Notes: a model not told the origin generated them from the sequence alone. A stretch of 64,000 bases of DNA from Caryophanales bacterium UBA4951 (GCA_002397465.1 DHAP01000002.1:972-64971); one strand, 5' to 3'; counted from the stretch's first letter, positions 15,678 through 25,902 are shown. Numbers and translations: made by a program.

Positions 15678-18600
15678 GCTTTGGCCTCCTCTTTCTTCTC
15701 GTTTCTCTTATAGCCCCATGCCAAAGCGCTTAAGGCCAAGATGAAGTATCCGACACATAAGGAGATATGGCAGATGGTGCAGCCAGAGAAGATGCTCATT
15801 ATGAGCAAGAACCCGGCATAGGAGATAGAGACGCCGATAGATATGGCGTCGTAGTGTTTCCTCTCCAAGACCAAGAAATAGAGGGCAAAGAACAAGGCGA
15901 AGATGATGATGCCAACGATGGTGATCCAGTGGTAGAAGCAGGGGCTCTCGGGAATCCCCGTCTCGACTTCTGAATAGGCCTTATAAGCCTTGGAGACATA
16001 GGTGTTGATCTCTTCCTTCGTCGTGGCGTTGTCGATCTTGTCGGTGTAGAAGTTCTCAATCCTCTGAAGCTCGTTTAAGGACGATTCGCTGTACTCGTTG
16101 TTGTCGACGAAGGCTTTGTGTTCCTTGCTGACGAGGCTCATCTTTTCGATGCCATAAAGCCTCACGTCGACCTTTGTGTAGACTTCGTTATACGCTTCAT
16201 CGATATCGGCGATGGATGAGCTCGGATATTCCATGGAGCCGACTTCGATGAGGCCTTCGGCGATTATCTTGTCGAGTTTCTCGTCTTCGCAGGTTCGCTT
16301 AAGAGCCTCGATCTTCGCGGTGGCGTCGTCTTTGGTTTTCTGGAAGTCCACGTGGTTGTCGTTGTCGACGTAAATGTCATCGACCGCGAGCTTAAATTCC
16401 GCGATGCTTCCTTCGGTGAGGCTCTTGCCTTCGATTGTGGCGATGGTTTCATCGATGATCTTGATGACGTTGGGGTTGGTTTCGGTGTCTTTTTGCTCTT
16501 TCAGCTTCTCGAGTATCTCGTCTTGATAGGCCTTTTTGACCCCGACCGGGTCTGGGAAGACATAAGAGACGGTCTGCGGGTCACTGTCGACGCTATAGGT
16601 GGCAACCGCGCTTTCGACGATGCTGACGATGGTCTTGCCGGCGATTGAATAGTCAGTGTCCAAGGATATGTCGCCGTTACCATCGCTAGTGATCGAATAG
16701 ACGCTTCCGGTGCTGTCGGTGAGTTTATATGATGTGTTCTTCTTCAAAGAAGAGATGACTCCGTTATCCTCGTCGCTCGTATAGGAAGTCGCTGGGACGC
16801 CGTTCTGAATGAGGATGTAATAATCGCTTGTGACTTCAGGGACCGACTCAAGGCAGTTGGTCTCGCTAGTTGAGGGGAGACGGGTGAGCGAGACGATCTT
16901 CCTTCCTTCAAAGCTGTGGCGATAGGTGATGATGCCGCCTTCATTAGATAGATCAGAGGCGGTCAAGACGCTTGTGGTTCCTTCATCAGTGACGATGCGG
17001 TAAGAGGCCCCTTCATCGAGGCCGGAGATGATGCCAGTGTCATAAGCGGAATCTGGCATGGCTAAAACATCCGGCAAAGTGATGGCGGCCGTCGATAAGG
17101 AGGCCGGAGCCTCGACTGTGCTTTGGAAACGGATGATAAGGCTGCTCTTGGGGGCGAATGAGAGAGTCGTGTTATCTATCTTCGTGTATGAGGCCCCTCC
17201 GTCGGTGGAGTATTCCTCGTTGACGGATAAACCAGTCAGGCTGACTTTCCCATCGCTCGTCGGGGTTTGGACGACGCTATAGCCAGTCGGGCAAGCGCCA
17301 GGGGCGATATAGGCAATGGTGATCGAATCGCTGTTGACGAAGTTATCAGGGTCATTCGGCAAATGGACGATGGTGATATCGGCATCGAATAAGCTCGGCT
17401 GAATGCTTATCTTGCCATCCGTATCGCTTTGCATCGTGGTGCCATCGACGGAATAAGAGTCTCCAGAGACCAAACCGGTGATGCAAGAGTCACGGTAGTT
17501 GGCTTTGGCATCGCTGGCCGGAAGCATCTTGGCTTTTGTCGAAAAAGAATAAGCCACGCTGTCGTCTGAGGCGTTGTAATTGGTTTTGGCTTTGTAACGG
17601 TAGACGAAACTATAAGAGGTGTTCTCCTCCAAGGACCCGAATACCGGAGTGTCCACATAAGAGACATCCCCAACCTTTTTATATTCGATTGTTTCTCCTT
17701 CGACGCTGATTTCATTAAGGGTGATTGAAGTGTCATCCTTCTCTTTGACGGTGAGGACCGTCGTAAGAGGGGTGGTGTTTTCGGCGTTGGCCACATCGAC
17801 GGCCAAACTCGAAGAGCATCCGTTGAACAAATCGCTCTTGGTTGGCGTGAAGAATATGGATAAGCCAGTGGGGCCTTCGCTGACGCTGGGCTTTGAATCA
17901 GGGTTCGCCCAAGCCCAAGTGCCATCGACCGTGATGTTTCCGATGGCCAAAGACAAAGTGGAGCTCGTGCCGCCAGTCAAGGTCGAACTGCTGAGCGGAT
18001 CCCCATAAGTGATGGAGGATGAGGTTGGCTTATTTAAATCGCCGGCAGACAAATCGAGTTTCGAAATCGTAACCTTGGCCGTTGTCTCAGACTCGGCATA
18101 GTTATCGGTTGCCGCTTTTTTGGCCGTGATGGTGGCTTCTCCGACACCGACCGCGCTCAAAGTGGAGCCATTGATGCTGGCTATCGTCGAGTCGCTTGAG
18201 GTATATGTGACTGCGCTTGTTTCGTTTCCGGAATCCGCCAAAGACAAGGAACTCTTTTCGCCATAGGTCAAAGAGAAATCGGACATTGAGATGGTGTTTG
18301 CTTTCTTGGCGATGGTTAAAGTAATGTTCTTTGTGACACTTGAAAACTTGGTCTGATTAGTGGGTGTGAAGACGGCTTCAACTCCGGTCGTTCCTTCTTT
18401 GACTGTTGGGATTTTATTTGGATTAGACCAAGCCCAAGAGCCTGTTACGGTCTCTTTTCCGATACCTAGAGACAAGACAAACGATGTTCCGCCTGATAGG
18501 GCTGAGTTACTTAGCGCCTCTCCATAGGTGATGGTTGAGGCGGTGGGGGTTGGGACTTCAGAAGAAGTTAAAGGTCTTTTACTGACTGAGATATCTACGG

Positions 18601-19642
18601 TATTTGAGGCGGATTAATAATTTGTAGATGACTGTTTGTCCGCCTTGACCCTGACAGTGCCCACGCCGACTGCGCTTAAGGTTGCGCCGCTGACGGTCCC
18701 AACAGAAGTGTTCAATGACGTATAAGTGACTTTGCCTGTTCCACTTCCGGATGACGACAAAGAAAGAGCGTGCGTTTCGCCATACTTCATTGAGAAGGAA
18801 GTTAAGGAAATGCTATCGGCTTTTTGCGTGACTGTTAAATCGGTGTAGGCGCTTAATGTAGACAAAGATGAAGTATAAATAGTGCATGTCAGCCTTGTTT
18901 TTCCACACTTTAGTATTGTTGCCAACCCGCTTGTTCGATCTATTGTCGCCACGGTTTCGTCACTTGAAGTGTAAAGCTTGGCGGTAGGAGTGCCCGTGAT
19001 CGTCACTTTTGAGGCGAAATTGTATGTCGCGGTTCCATAGACAACTGACGCTGTCGAAGAGGCGGCTTTGACGCTTAACGGGGTGGCTACAACGGTGGCG
19101 CCGGTCGTGGTGTTTTCTGGCAAACCGCTGGTGGAGTAGTAAATTTTATTTCCGTTTCCGCTGTTTGTGTAAACATAGCCATTATCGTCAGAATACCAGT
19201 TTGCGTCCGATGGAATGTAAATGTCACTCAGATAACCGGCGCTATAAGTGGATGTATGGTAATTATAATCCGTAGATGGGCCAGTTTCAGTGGTCTTCCA
19301 CCAAGCCCTGACGTTACTTTCTGAGCTCATAAGCGCATCGTAAACAATACCGGCTGCCGAGCCATACAAGCTTGTGGACCAAGGCATATCATAAAATGAG
19401 CTGGTTCCGCCGTTTGCTAGATAAACGTTTCCGGAGGATGTGTGAAGCGTCTGTGTGTATCCAGTTTGGTTTTTGAAAGCTATGTGACGGATTTTAAAAG
19501 CTGACGTGCTGTAGATGGCTATGACTTCGCTTTTGTCTTTGGTTACGCTTTTCTTATCGACGCTCTCGGAAAATGACGAGCCAGAGAATAACAGGCTGGC
19601 ACAAAGTAATACGAACAAAGTTTTGATTCCAGGGAATCTCAT
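15674..19642 (-). pseudogene. Giant cell-surface Ig/MBG-repeat protein, interrupted by an in-frame TAA
   Basis: From the ATG at 19642 (signal peptide IKTLFVLLCASLLFSGSSF) one frame is open to 15674 except for a TAA at 18614-18616. The sequence on both sides is continuous repeat sequence. The repeat unit before and after the stop (xxTxNY-stop-SASNTVDISV) aligns without gaps to the next unit (ATDNYAESETTAKVTI), so the stop replaces one residue in an otherwise intact array. Domains: N-terminal unique region, Big_2-like Ig repeats (TYGEKSSLSLADSG, LSAVGVGEATITAKK), MBG-type repeats (TGGTSxxLSL ... GSWAWxNP), then helical FIVAR-like sequence and several C-terminal membrane helices. The full product would be 1,322 residues. 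It is either a recent nonsense allele or a sequencing variant; 15674-18475 has no start of its own. First gene of the surface operon, overlapping the next by 4 nt. Confidence 0.8.
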
Positions 19643-19664
19643 CTTTAAACAGCCCCTTTGTCTT

Positions 19665-19695
19665 GTGATTAACAAATCACAAGTGATTTATTATA
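19665..19695 (-). promoter_or_regulatory. Candidate promoter/operator of the surface-protein operon
   Basis: A minus-strand -10 TATAAT lies at 19695-19690; no convincing -35 is present, suggesting an activator. Just downstream of it are three alternating half sites, GTGATT (19665-19670), AATCAC (19675-19680) and GTGATT (19683-19688), forming two overlapping palindromes at the likely transcription start. This would suit a dimeric repressor. Confidence 0.45.
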
Positions 19696-19964
19696 AACGG
19701 AATATGCTCTTAACAAATTAATTATTTTAGTGACTTTGGCTAAACAAACAGAAAAATACATAATCGGATACAGTGCTCGACAAAGATTAATTTAATGAAC
19801 TTATTCAATTTCTCTATTTGGAATAGTGCGCCAAAACTAAAAAATTCTATTTACGCCCAGAGTTTTTCAAAATAGAGAACAAAAGCCATAAAAAGAGAGG
19901 AATAAAATCAGCCACGAAAATTGTAAGGATTTTATAAATAGTTCAGTTTGGCGTGCGTTAATGT
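19696..19964. other. AT-rich intergenic region
   Basis: About 270 bases between the surface-protein promoter and the acetyltransferase gene. No open frame with a ribosome site, repeat or RNA gene is recognisable. Confidence 0.5.
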
Positions 19965-20534
19965 CTAAAGAGTTCTGGCAAGCGAGACAATCTTATGTCC
20001 ATATGAGAACACTTCTTTGAAGCCACATTTGGTGTAGAAGTGGTAGCTGCCGCTTCCCTTCTCGTTGGCGCAGATGGCAAGCGACTTGAATCCTTCGCTT
20101 TTAAGGGCCTCGCAGATGGTGTCGATGAGCCTTCTTCCGATCCCTTGCCTTTGATAGGCGGCGGTGATGTTCATGTGCATATGACTCGGGTATTTTCTGA
20201 TGAAGAAAAGAGCGAATAGATACCGGCGGCAAAAGCCTAGCTCCTGCTTCCTCGTTTCTTTGATTCGTTTCATGTAGACCTTCTTCATTTTCTTCACGAA
20301 AAAGGAATAGTCGCTGGTGCATTCTATATAGCCTACCGGTTTGTCATTTTGATCGACCGCGACATAGACGTGAAACGGTTCTTGTTCGATGAAATAATCA
20401 AGGAACATGATAGGGACGCACTCAAGTTTTTTCGGGTCTTTTTTATAGGATTCCCAGGCGGTTTCCTTGCAAATGTCCCTCAAAATATCCCTGTCTTCCT
20501 TTTTGTAAGGACGGATTTTGACTTCTTCGCTCAT
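19965..20534 (-). CDS. GNAT-family N-acetyltransferase
   Basis: 189 residues of the GNAT fold. Motif A with the acetyl-CoA pyrophosphate loop is ITAAYQRQGIGRRLIDTI (Q/RxxGxG/A), followed by CANEKGSGSYHFYTKCGFKEV, typical of motif B. It transfers an acetyl group to an amine on an unknown substrate. It is the last of four co-oriented genes and overlaps the VOC gene by 4 nt, so it is translationally coupled to it. Confidence 0.85.
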   Translation of the reverse strand: MSEEVKIRPYKKEDRDILRDICKETAWESYKKDPKKLECVPIMFLDYFIEQEPFHVYVAVDQNDKPVGYIECTSDYSFFVKKMKKVYMKRIKETRKQELGFCRRYLFALFFIRKYPSHMHMNITAAYQRQGIGRRLIDTICEALKSEGFKSLAICANEKGSGSYHFYTKCGFKEVFSYGHKIVSLARTL

Positions 20535-20914
20535 ATGGTTATTTCCACCATGTTCCCTTCGATATCGAGAAACGATGCCTCATAATATCCATCACCGGTC
20601 ACACGTCCCAAAGAGAGGATTTCACATCCTTCTTCTTCAGCCTTTTTTATTGTCTTATCAACCTCTTCCTTGCTTCCGAGGGAGATGGCGATATGGACGA
20701 ATCCGCTGGAGTCCCGTTCTTTCTTCTGAAGTGGCATTCCCTTCTTTGAAAGAAGCTCCAATCTCGCGCCAGAATCTGTCGAGAGAAAATAGTTCTCCCA
20801 ACCGGTTTTGTCGTTATGGTATTTTTCATTGGGGACAAAGGAGAATAAACGGCAATAAAAATCCTTCATTCTCTCGATGTCGATGGCATTGATGCAGACA
20901 TGTTCGATCTTCAT
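20531..20914 (-). CDS. VOC-family (glyoxalase/bleomycin resistance fold) protein
   Basis: 127 residues: two beta-alpha-beta-beta-beta modules, beginning MKIEHVCINAIDIERMKDFY and ending YYEASFLDIEGNMVEI, with a histidine near the N-terminus and a glutamate near the C-terminus where VOC proteins bind metal. Family members include glyoxalase I, dioxygenases and antibiotic-binding proteins; the reaction here cannot be named. It overlaps both neighbours by 4 nt. Confidence 0.85.
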   Translation of the reverse strand: MKIEHVCINAIDIERMKDFYCRLFSFVPNEKYHNDKTGWENYFLSTDSGARLELLSKKGMPLQKKERDSSGFVHIAISLGSKEEVDKTIKKAEEEGCEILSLGRVTGDGYYEASFLDIEGNMVEITI

Positions 20915-21549
20915 TTCTTCTTCCCCAATCTCTCCATCTCGGCAAGATCTTCTTCTTCGATCTTTCTTCCATGGCGGTAGGTCTTCTCGTCTTCTTCGTT
21001 TATCTCTCTTATCACTTTGCAGGGTGAGCCATAGGCCAAGACATTCGCCGGGATGTCCTTTGTGACGAGGGAGCCGGCTCCGATTACGCTGTTATCACCG
21101 ATTTTGACGCCAGGAAGAATGGTTACCGAAGCCCCGATCCAGACATTCTTTCCGATCGTGACTTTCTCGGCGTACATGATGGGGCGATGTTTTGGCGAAA
21201 GAGGGTGGCCGACGGTCACGATGCTGATGTTTGGCCCGAATTCGGCATGGTCGCCAATCTCAATCTCGCCGTCATCGATGAAATTGCAGTTGACGTTGAG
21301 ATAGCAATAATCGCCCATTTTGATGTGACGCCCGTAACAGAAATAGAAAGGTGGCTCAATCCAAGCCCAGGTTTTCTTTCCGAATATCTTCTTCATGAGC
21401 AAGAAGCGGTGGACGAGTCCTAAGCCGGCGCCAGAGGTCTTGTTGTAGGCCCTCATTCTTCTTTTGGCGGCTTTTCTCTCTTTGCCCATTCCCTCACATT
21501 CGTCGGTGAAGAGCTTTCCTTCTTTGATCCTGTCTTTCATCGTTTCCAT
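20911..21549 (-). CDS. Maa/NodL-type O-acetyltransferase (left-handed beta helix)
   Basis: 212 residues. Hexapeptide repeats dominate residues 85-180 (IGKNVWIGASVTILPGVKIGDNSVIGAGSLVTKDIPAN), with the conserved VGHP histidine loop at about 115. The N-terminal helical Mac domain is present (KEGKLFTDECEGMGKERKAAKRRM). This class acetylates the hydroxyl of sugars such as maltose or galactosides using acetyl-CoA. It overlaps the VOC gene and follows a second acetyltransferase of the same family by 16 nt. Confidence 0.9.
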   Translation of the reverse strand: METMKDRIKEGKLFTDECEGMGKERKAAKRRMRAYNKTSGAGLGLVHRFLLMKKIFGKKTWAWIEPPFYFCYGRHIKMGDYCYLNVNCNFIDDGEIEIGDHAEFGPNISIVTVGHPLSPKHRPIMYAEKVTIGKNVWIGASVTILPGVKIGDNSVIGAGSLVTKDIPANVLAYGSPCKVIREINEEDEKTYRHGRKIEEEDLAEMERLGKKK

Positions 21550-21565
21550 AAAAAGTTCCCTTTCT

Positions 21566-22192
21566 TTATGAATTAAAATAAGCGTCTTTTTGTTTAGTCC
21601 AATAGGCTTTGTCTTCCTCGGTGATCTTCCTTATGACCTTGCAGGGCACTCCGGCTGCGACTGAGTCAGAAGGGATGTCGTGGGTGACGACGGAGCCGGA
21701 GCCAATCACCACGTTGCTTCCGATGGTGACTCCTGGATTGATGACGACGTTGCCACCAACCCACACATCGTTTCCGATGGTCACGGGGTAGCCGTATTCA
21801 AGTTGGATGAATCTGACGTCTTTGTCGATCGGATGTCCGGCTGTATAGATACAGACACGAGGGGCGAAGAAGACGTTATCTCCGATTTTGATCTTGTTCA
21901 CGTCGAGGAAAATGCAGTCATAGTTGGCAAAGAAGTTGTCGCCAACCTCGATGTTGCATCCATAATCGCAACGGAACGTCGGCTGGATGAAGCAATTCTC
22001 GCCCATCTTGCCGAAGAGCTTGCTGAGGAGCTTCATCTTGAAAGCCAGATCGATGTTGCTGATGTTGTTGAAGCTTGATAATACCTGACGGCAATGGAGC
22101 ATAAGCGATTGGAGCTCCGGGTCATTCGCACAATATAGGGCGCCTGAAAGCATCTTCTGCTTTTCGCTGAGTTTCTTAGTTGTTTTTGGCAT
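21566..22192 (-). CDS. Maa/NodL-type sugar O-acetyltransferase
   Basis: 208 residues. Mac domain (SEKQKMLSGALYCANDPELQ) followed by left-handed beta-helix hexapeptides (VTIGNDVWVGGNVVINPGVT, VVIGSGSVVTHDI) with the active-site histidine in TAGHPID. It is paralogous to the next gene. It is first of the four-gene minus-strand operon and divergent from an AraC regulator that probably controls it. Confidence 0.92.
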   Translation of the reverse strand: MPKTTKKLSEKQKMLSGALYCANDPELQSLMLHCRQVLSSFNNISNIDLAFKMKLLSKLFGKMGENCFIQPTFRCDYGCNIEVGDNFFANYDCIFLDVNKIKIGDNVFFAPRVCIYTAGHPIDKDVRFIQLEYGYPVTIGNDVWVGGNVVINPGVTIGSNVVIGSGSVVTHDIPSDSVAAGVPCKVIRKITEEDKAYWTKQKDAYFNS

Positions 22193-22277
22193 ATTAAGAC
22201 TCCTTAGTTGTATTTTATTGCTTAAAAATCAAAAAGTTGTAGCAATATAAGGCTAAAAAGTAGCACTATCTTATCAT

Positions 22278-23159
22278 ATGGAATTATCTCAATGCCCAGC
22301 CAACAGATATTTCGATGGAGAGGAGAAAGTCAGCTATGACTACCCGTCCTTTCCTTTATACGTCCATCGCTCAAAGCTTTCGTTACTGAAGAACGAGAGA
22401 TCGGATCTCCACTTCCATGGCGATCTAGAATACATTCACATCTATTCAGGAAGCATGGGGTATGCGATAAACGGAAAGAACATCGTCCTCTCTAAGGGTG
22501 ACTCTCTTTTCGTGAATGCCAAAGCCATCCATTCGGGGTATGCGATCAATGGCGAGGACGCCGATTATGGCTGCATTCTTTTCTCACCTTTGCTCCTCAG
22601 TTTCGGGGCCACGATGGAGAACTCGTTAGTGAGCCCGTTTCTTTCATCAAACGTCAGCTATGTCTACTTCAAAGACGATGAGAAGATGTCTTCGTTATTG
22701 GATTCGATGCAAAAGATAAAAAATGGTGACGGCTCCGTTCTTTCTTTCGAGTCGACAATCCTTTCGATATGGAAAGAGACGATATCCAAGTTCCCTTCAT
22801 TAGAGAAAGTCGATGATGATGGCTCAATCGTTTATCTACGCGAGATGATCGGATTCATCAAATCCAATTACATGGACTCTTCTTTGAACTTATCTTCAAT
22901 CGCTTCCAGCGTGAACATATCGACAAGCTCGGCCTCGAGGCTCTTCAGACATTATCTTCACGTCTCCCCGGTTTCTTTTTTGATTGGCTACCGGCTGGAT
23001 GTCAGCAAAGAAAGGCTTCTTAATGAGGACATCAGCGTCTCCACGCTTGCTAACGACGCCGGCTATGACTCAGCAAGTTTCTTCATCAGGTCCTTCAAGA
23101 AAAGATTTGGTTTGGCTCCCAAGGAATACAAAAAGAAAGAAACCTCAAAAGAACGTTAA
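22278..23159 (+). CDS. AraC-family transcriptional regulator with N-terminal cupin
   Basis: 293 residues. The N-terminal cupin ligand-binding domain (DLHFHGDLEYIHIYSGSMGY, GDSLFVNAKAIHSG) precedes two HTH motifs at the C-terminus (LSSIASSVNISTSSASRLFR; ISVSTLANDAGYDSASFFIR SFKKRFG). It likely senses a sugar. A TATCTT -10-like hexamer ends 5 nt before the ATG and there is no Shine-Dalgarno sequence, so the message may be leaderless. A paralogue of the same architecture is at 61976-62866. Its divergent neighbours, the acetyltransferase operon, are the likely targets. Confidence 0.9.
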   Translation: MELSQCPANRYFDGEEKVSYDYPSFPLYVHRSKLSLLKNERSDLHFHGDLEYIHIYSGSMGYAINGKNIVLSKGDSLFVNAKAIHSGYAINGEDADYGCILFSPLLLSFGATMENSLVSPFLSSNVSYVYFKDDEKMSSLLDSMQKIKNGDGSVLSFESTILSIWKETISKFPSLEKVDDDGSIVYLREMIGFIKSNYMDSSLNLSSIASSVNISTSSASRLFRHYLHVSPVSFLIGYRLDVSKERLLNEDISVSTLANDAGYDSASFFIRSFKKRFGLAPKEYKKKETSKER

Positions 23160-23797
23160 TCGATTTTCTTCCATTGGCCAGGGCGTTTTTCTTTCTTGAG
23201 TGGTGGGAAGCATAAATCAAACGTGTCCAACTCTTTCCGGCTGTGCTTGATAGAGAAGACGGACGCTAAGGAAAAACGGCTTTCTTCCTTAGCAAAGAAT
23301 CCCTTCTCTAGTTCGTAGCCCATCAAGGCCGGGAACTGGGCCCCGTCATCCATTTTTAGATTAAGCTTATAGCAGCTTTTGAATCCGAGGTGAGGGTAGT
23401 AGGTGGGAACTCCGGTTATGACGATCGCGGGGTAGTTATCTTTTTTTGCTTTATCGATTAAGGCCTTAACGAGTTTTTCGCCAACGCCTTTTCTTTGATA
23501 GTCAGGGTCCACGCCGAGGGGGCCGAAAGTGAGGATGTCGATCTTCTTGCCGCCCTTCTCAATAAAAGCTTTCGAAGCGTATATGGCGCCGATTAGTCTA
23601 TCGCCGTCTTTGGCCACGAAAGAAAGCGCAGGAATGTATTCTTTGGCTTTCTTGAGGTCCCTTAAAAGAATGTGCTCATCGCATCCTTCCATGTAGACGT
23701 TATAAAAGGCTCGTTCGGTGAGAATCAGCTCATCGCGGTTTTCTTTGGGGTCCGCCAAAACGATTCTTATATCCATGTTATTGTCATCCGATTTCAT
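23156..23797 (-). CDS. GNAT-family N-acetyltransferase (YhbS-like)
   Basis: 213 residues. The acetyl-CoA motif is FGPLGVDPDYQRKGVGEKLV with downstream TYYPHLGFKSCYKL, as in YhbS/COG3153-type acetyltransferases. It uses the ATG at 23797, with GGAGG 6 nt upstream, and overlaps the nitroreductase-like gene by 14 nt. Its 3' end overlaps the convergent AraC gene by 4 nt. Substrate unknown. Confidence 0.87.
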   Translation of the reverse strand: MKSDDNNMDIRIVLADPKENRDELILTERAFYNVYMEGCDEHILLRDLKKAKEYIPALSFVAKDGDRLIGAIYASKAFIEKGGKKIDILTFGPLGVDPDYQRKGVGEKLVKALIDKAKKDNYPAIVITGVPTYYPHLGFKSCYKLNLKMDDGAQFPALMGYELEKGFFAKEESRFSLASVFSIKHSRKELDTFDLCFPPLKKEKRPGQWKKID

Positions 23798-24545
23798 AGG
23801 TGGCCTCCAATGTCAGCTCTTGGTCATTCCCTTCATCTAGCTCAAGGCGTTTGGTGAAGCCATAGCCTTCTTTATTTAGGCATAATTCCAAGAACAAAAG
23901 GAAGATTCCGACGTCGATCCGGTTATAATACGAAACCTTGTTTACCGGCATGATGCCTCGCTTTCCTTGTTGCTCGTAACGATAGACTTTTAAGGTGTTG
24001 CCTTCATGGCTAACCTTCCAAGGCTGGGTGTTGCAGGCGCTTGGCGAATAGATGATGAAGTCGCTCACGCCTTTGATGGGCTCGCCAGAATAATATTCAT
24101 CGAGACTCTTTCTTTTGGCCTTGCTCACGTCGGTTCTGAAGGACGATGTCTCCTCTTTATGGAAAGCCATCATGATGACGAAAGAAAGACCGTCGACATT
24201 TCTTTCTTTGACTGAGCCAAGCCCATACCAAAGGGCCCCGATATCTATGCTTGCGAGGTATAAGTCGATTTGTTCTCCGATATAGCCGATGTTCTGAAGA
24301 TAGTTCCCTTCTTTCTTTGAGTAGAAGAGGAGGCAATATTCTTCGCCTCGTCGGCAGTTCGTCTTCCCTCCCTTGACCAGCTTGATGGCGTAGGGGATGT
24401 TCTCATCTAATGGGGTGAGCGTTTTGATGAACTCTTTGATCTTTTTGACTTCGTCTTTGTTACAAGAGGCGAAAGAAGGGAATTCATGAAAGGATTTCCT
24501 CTTGAAAATCATCGGATAAAGATCGCTGTTTATAGTGGTGGGCAT
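23784..24545 (-). CDS. Nitroreductase-fold protein (TM_nitroreductase/Acg-like)
   Basis: 253 residues resembling the putative TM-nitroreductase family: an N-terminal RKSFHEF (FMN-phosphate-binding RxSxRxF-like) and YSPSACNTQPWKV in the second half, the NTQPW motif typical of FMN-binding nitroreductases. This fold reduces nitroaromatics, quinones or other electrophiles with NAD(P)H, but the Acg-like branch is often divergent. It is first in a two-gene operon with the acetyltransferase. Confidence 0.8.
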   Translation of the reverse strand: MPTTINSDLYPMIFKRKSFHEFPSFASCNKDEVKKIKEFIKTLTPLDENIPYAIKLVKGGKTNCRRGEEYCLLFYSKKEGNYLQNIGYIGEQIDLYLASIDIGALWYGLGSVKERNVDGLSFVIMMAFHKEETSSFRTDVSKAKRKSLDEYYSGEPIKGVSDFIIYSPSACNTQPWKVSHEGNTLKVYRYEQQGKRGIMPVNKVSYYNRIDVGIFLLFLELCLNKEGYGFTKRLELDEGNDQELTLEATYEIG

Positions 24546-24576
24546 ACAAGGACTATAGGAAACGAATTTTAAAATA

Positions 24577-25902
24577 TCAAATAGAATCGGACGAGACGCT
24601 TTCTCTGGTGTTTTTGAAGAGAGGGGCCTCTTCAGGAATCGGGATCATGATGTCGAGCGTGAAAAGGTGGTTCTTGAACCTGACCAAGGCGTTGCCATTA
24701 TATTTTTCGACGATGCTGGAGATGCTCTTGAGTCCATAGCCATGGAAGTCCTTGTCGTTTTTGCTCGTGGCAGGTAGTCCGTTCTCAAAGGATATTTTCT
24801 GCGTGCAATAGTTCTCGACGTGAATGGTGGTAAAAGAGTTTTTCACGTTGACGTTAAGACGGATCAGCCTCTTTCCCTCTTCTTCTTTTTCCTGGGCCTC
24901 AATCGCGTTATCAATCGCGTTCCCGAACAATGACCAAATATCGAGATCGTCGATGAAAGAAAGCCCATCGGGGTTCACGATGTAATTGAAAGAAATGTGC
25001 TTACCCTCGCAAAGCAACGACTTCTCAGTCAATAAAAGGTCGAGTGAGTCATTCCCGGTCTTGGCGATGTCACCATAGACGTTGACGGCCTTTTTGATTT
25101 CCTCAATGTGGGTGATTCTGTCTTCTTTGGACATATTTTCAAGGGCCACGATTTGTTTTTTCAGATCATGGCTTTTGATATTGATGATGTCGATGGTCTC
25201 CTTGCTCATCTTCTGCTGTTTGGCTTGTTGATGGAGCATTTCCTCCAAGACGTTTTTCTCGTTCTCAAGGTCTTTTTCCTTGCCTACTAGATAGGTGAGG
25301 ATGTTAACGCCATAGTTGATGGCTAGCGCGAAAAGACATGATGTCATCTCGTAGATGATGTCAACGAGGGTTGGGCTTGGGTATTTGGCCATCTGAGAAA
25401 GAAAGATGGTTATCAGGATTATCAACGAGCTCGACAAGCAAACCATCCAATTGCTTTTGAACTGAACCTTTTTGAGGACTAGACGGAGCAAGAAGAAAGC
25501 GAGGGTGTAAGAAACCACAAACACGGCAAGGTAGACGGCGAAACGTCCCCATTTCCCAATGTCCGCAGTGAAGGTTTTGCCAATCAAAAGCATGATGTTC
25601 CATGTGATGTTCTGATAAGCGAAAGCCGTTCCGGTATAGCTTATTGCCTCAAAGACATTCTCTTTATAAAGGAAGAAGCAAAAGATGCCCGAGATGATGG
25701 CTACAAGAAGATAAGACATATTGAATATGCCGATTGTTAAAGCAGGCAAATAGTAGAGGGGGACCGCAAAGCCCAGCTCAAGAAGGAGAATCCAATAAAA
25801 GTATTTGCGTTTCGGCATCTTCTGCATCGCGATGTTTTGGGCTAAGAAAATCTCAAGGAAGAAGTTCAAAAGCCCCAGTATCAAGAAATCATATCGGTCC
25901 AT
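24577..25902 (-). CDS. GHKL-domain sensor histidine kinase (AgrC-like)
   Basis: 441 residues. Six or so membrane helices occupy residues 1-210, then a coiled-coil dimerisation helix (KEKDLENEKNVLEEMLHQQAKQQ), an H-box-like IKSHDLKKQI and a GHKL ATPase with N-box LFGNAIDNAIEAQ and G-box FHGYGLKSI. This is the AgrC/ComD/VirS architecture that signals to LytTR regulators. The start overlaps the upstream regulator stop (TAATG). No autoinducing peptide gene was found nearby, so the signal is unknown. Confidence 0.9.
   Translation of the reverse strand: MDRYDFLILGLLNFFLEIFLAQNIAMQKMPKRKYFYWILLLELGFAVPLYYLPALTIGIFNMSYLLVAIISGIFCFFLYKENVFEAISYTGTAFAYQNITWNIMLLIGKTFTADIGKWGRFAVYLAVFVVSYTLAFFLLRLVLKKVQFKSNWMVCLSSSLIILITIFLSQMAKYPSPTLVDIIYEMTSCLFALAINYGVNILTYLVGKEKDLENEKNVLEEMLHQQAKQQKMSKETIDIINIKSHDLKKQIVALENMSKEDRITHIEEIKKAVNVYGDIAKTGNDSLDLLLTEKSLLCEGKHISFNYIVNPDGLSFIDDLDIWSLFGNAIDNAIEAQEKEEEGKRLIRLNVNVKNSFTTIHVENYCTQKISFENGLPATSKNDKDFHGYGLKSISSIVEKYNGNALVRFKNHLFTLDIMIPIPEEAPLFKNTRESVSSDSI

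Noticed and set aside
15674..18475. A separate 933-residue protein starting at 18475
   Set aside because: It begins in mid-repeat with no signal peptide or ribosome site; it is the continuation of the 19642 frame beyond a TAA.
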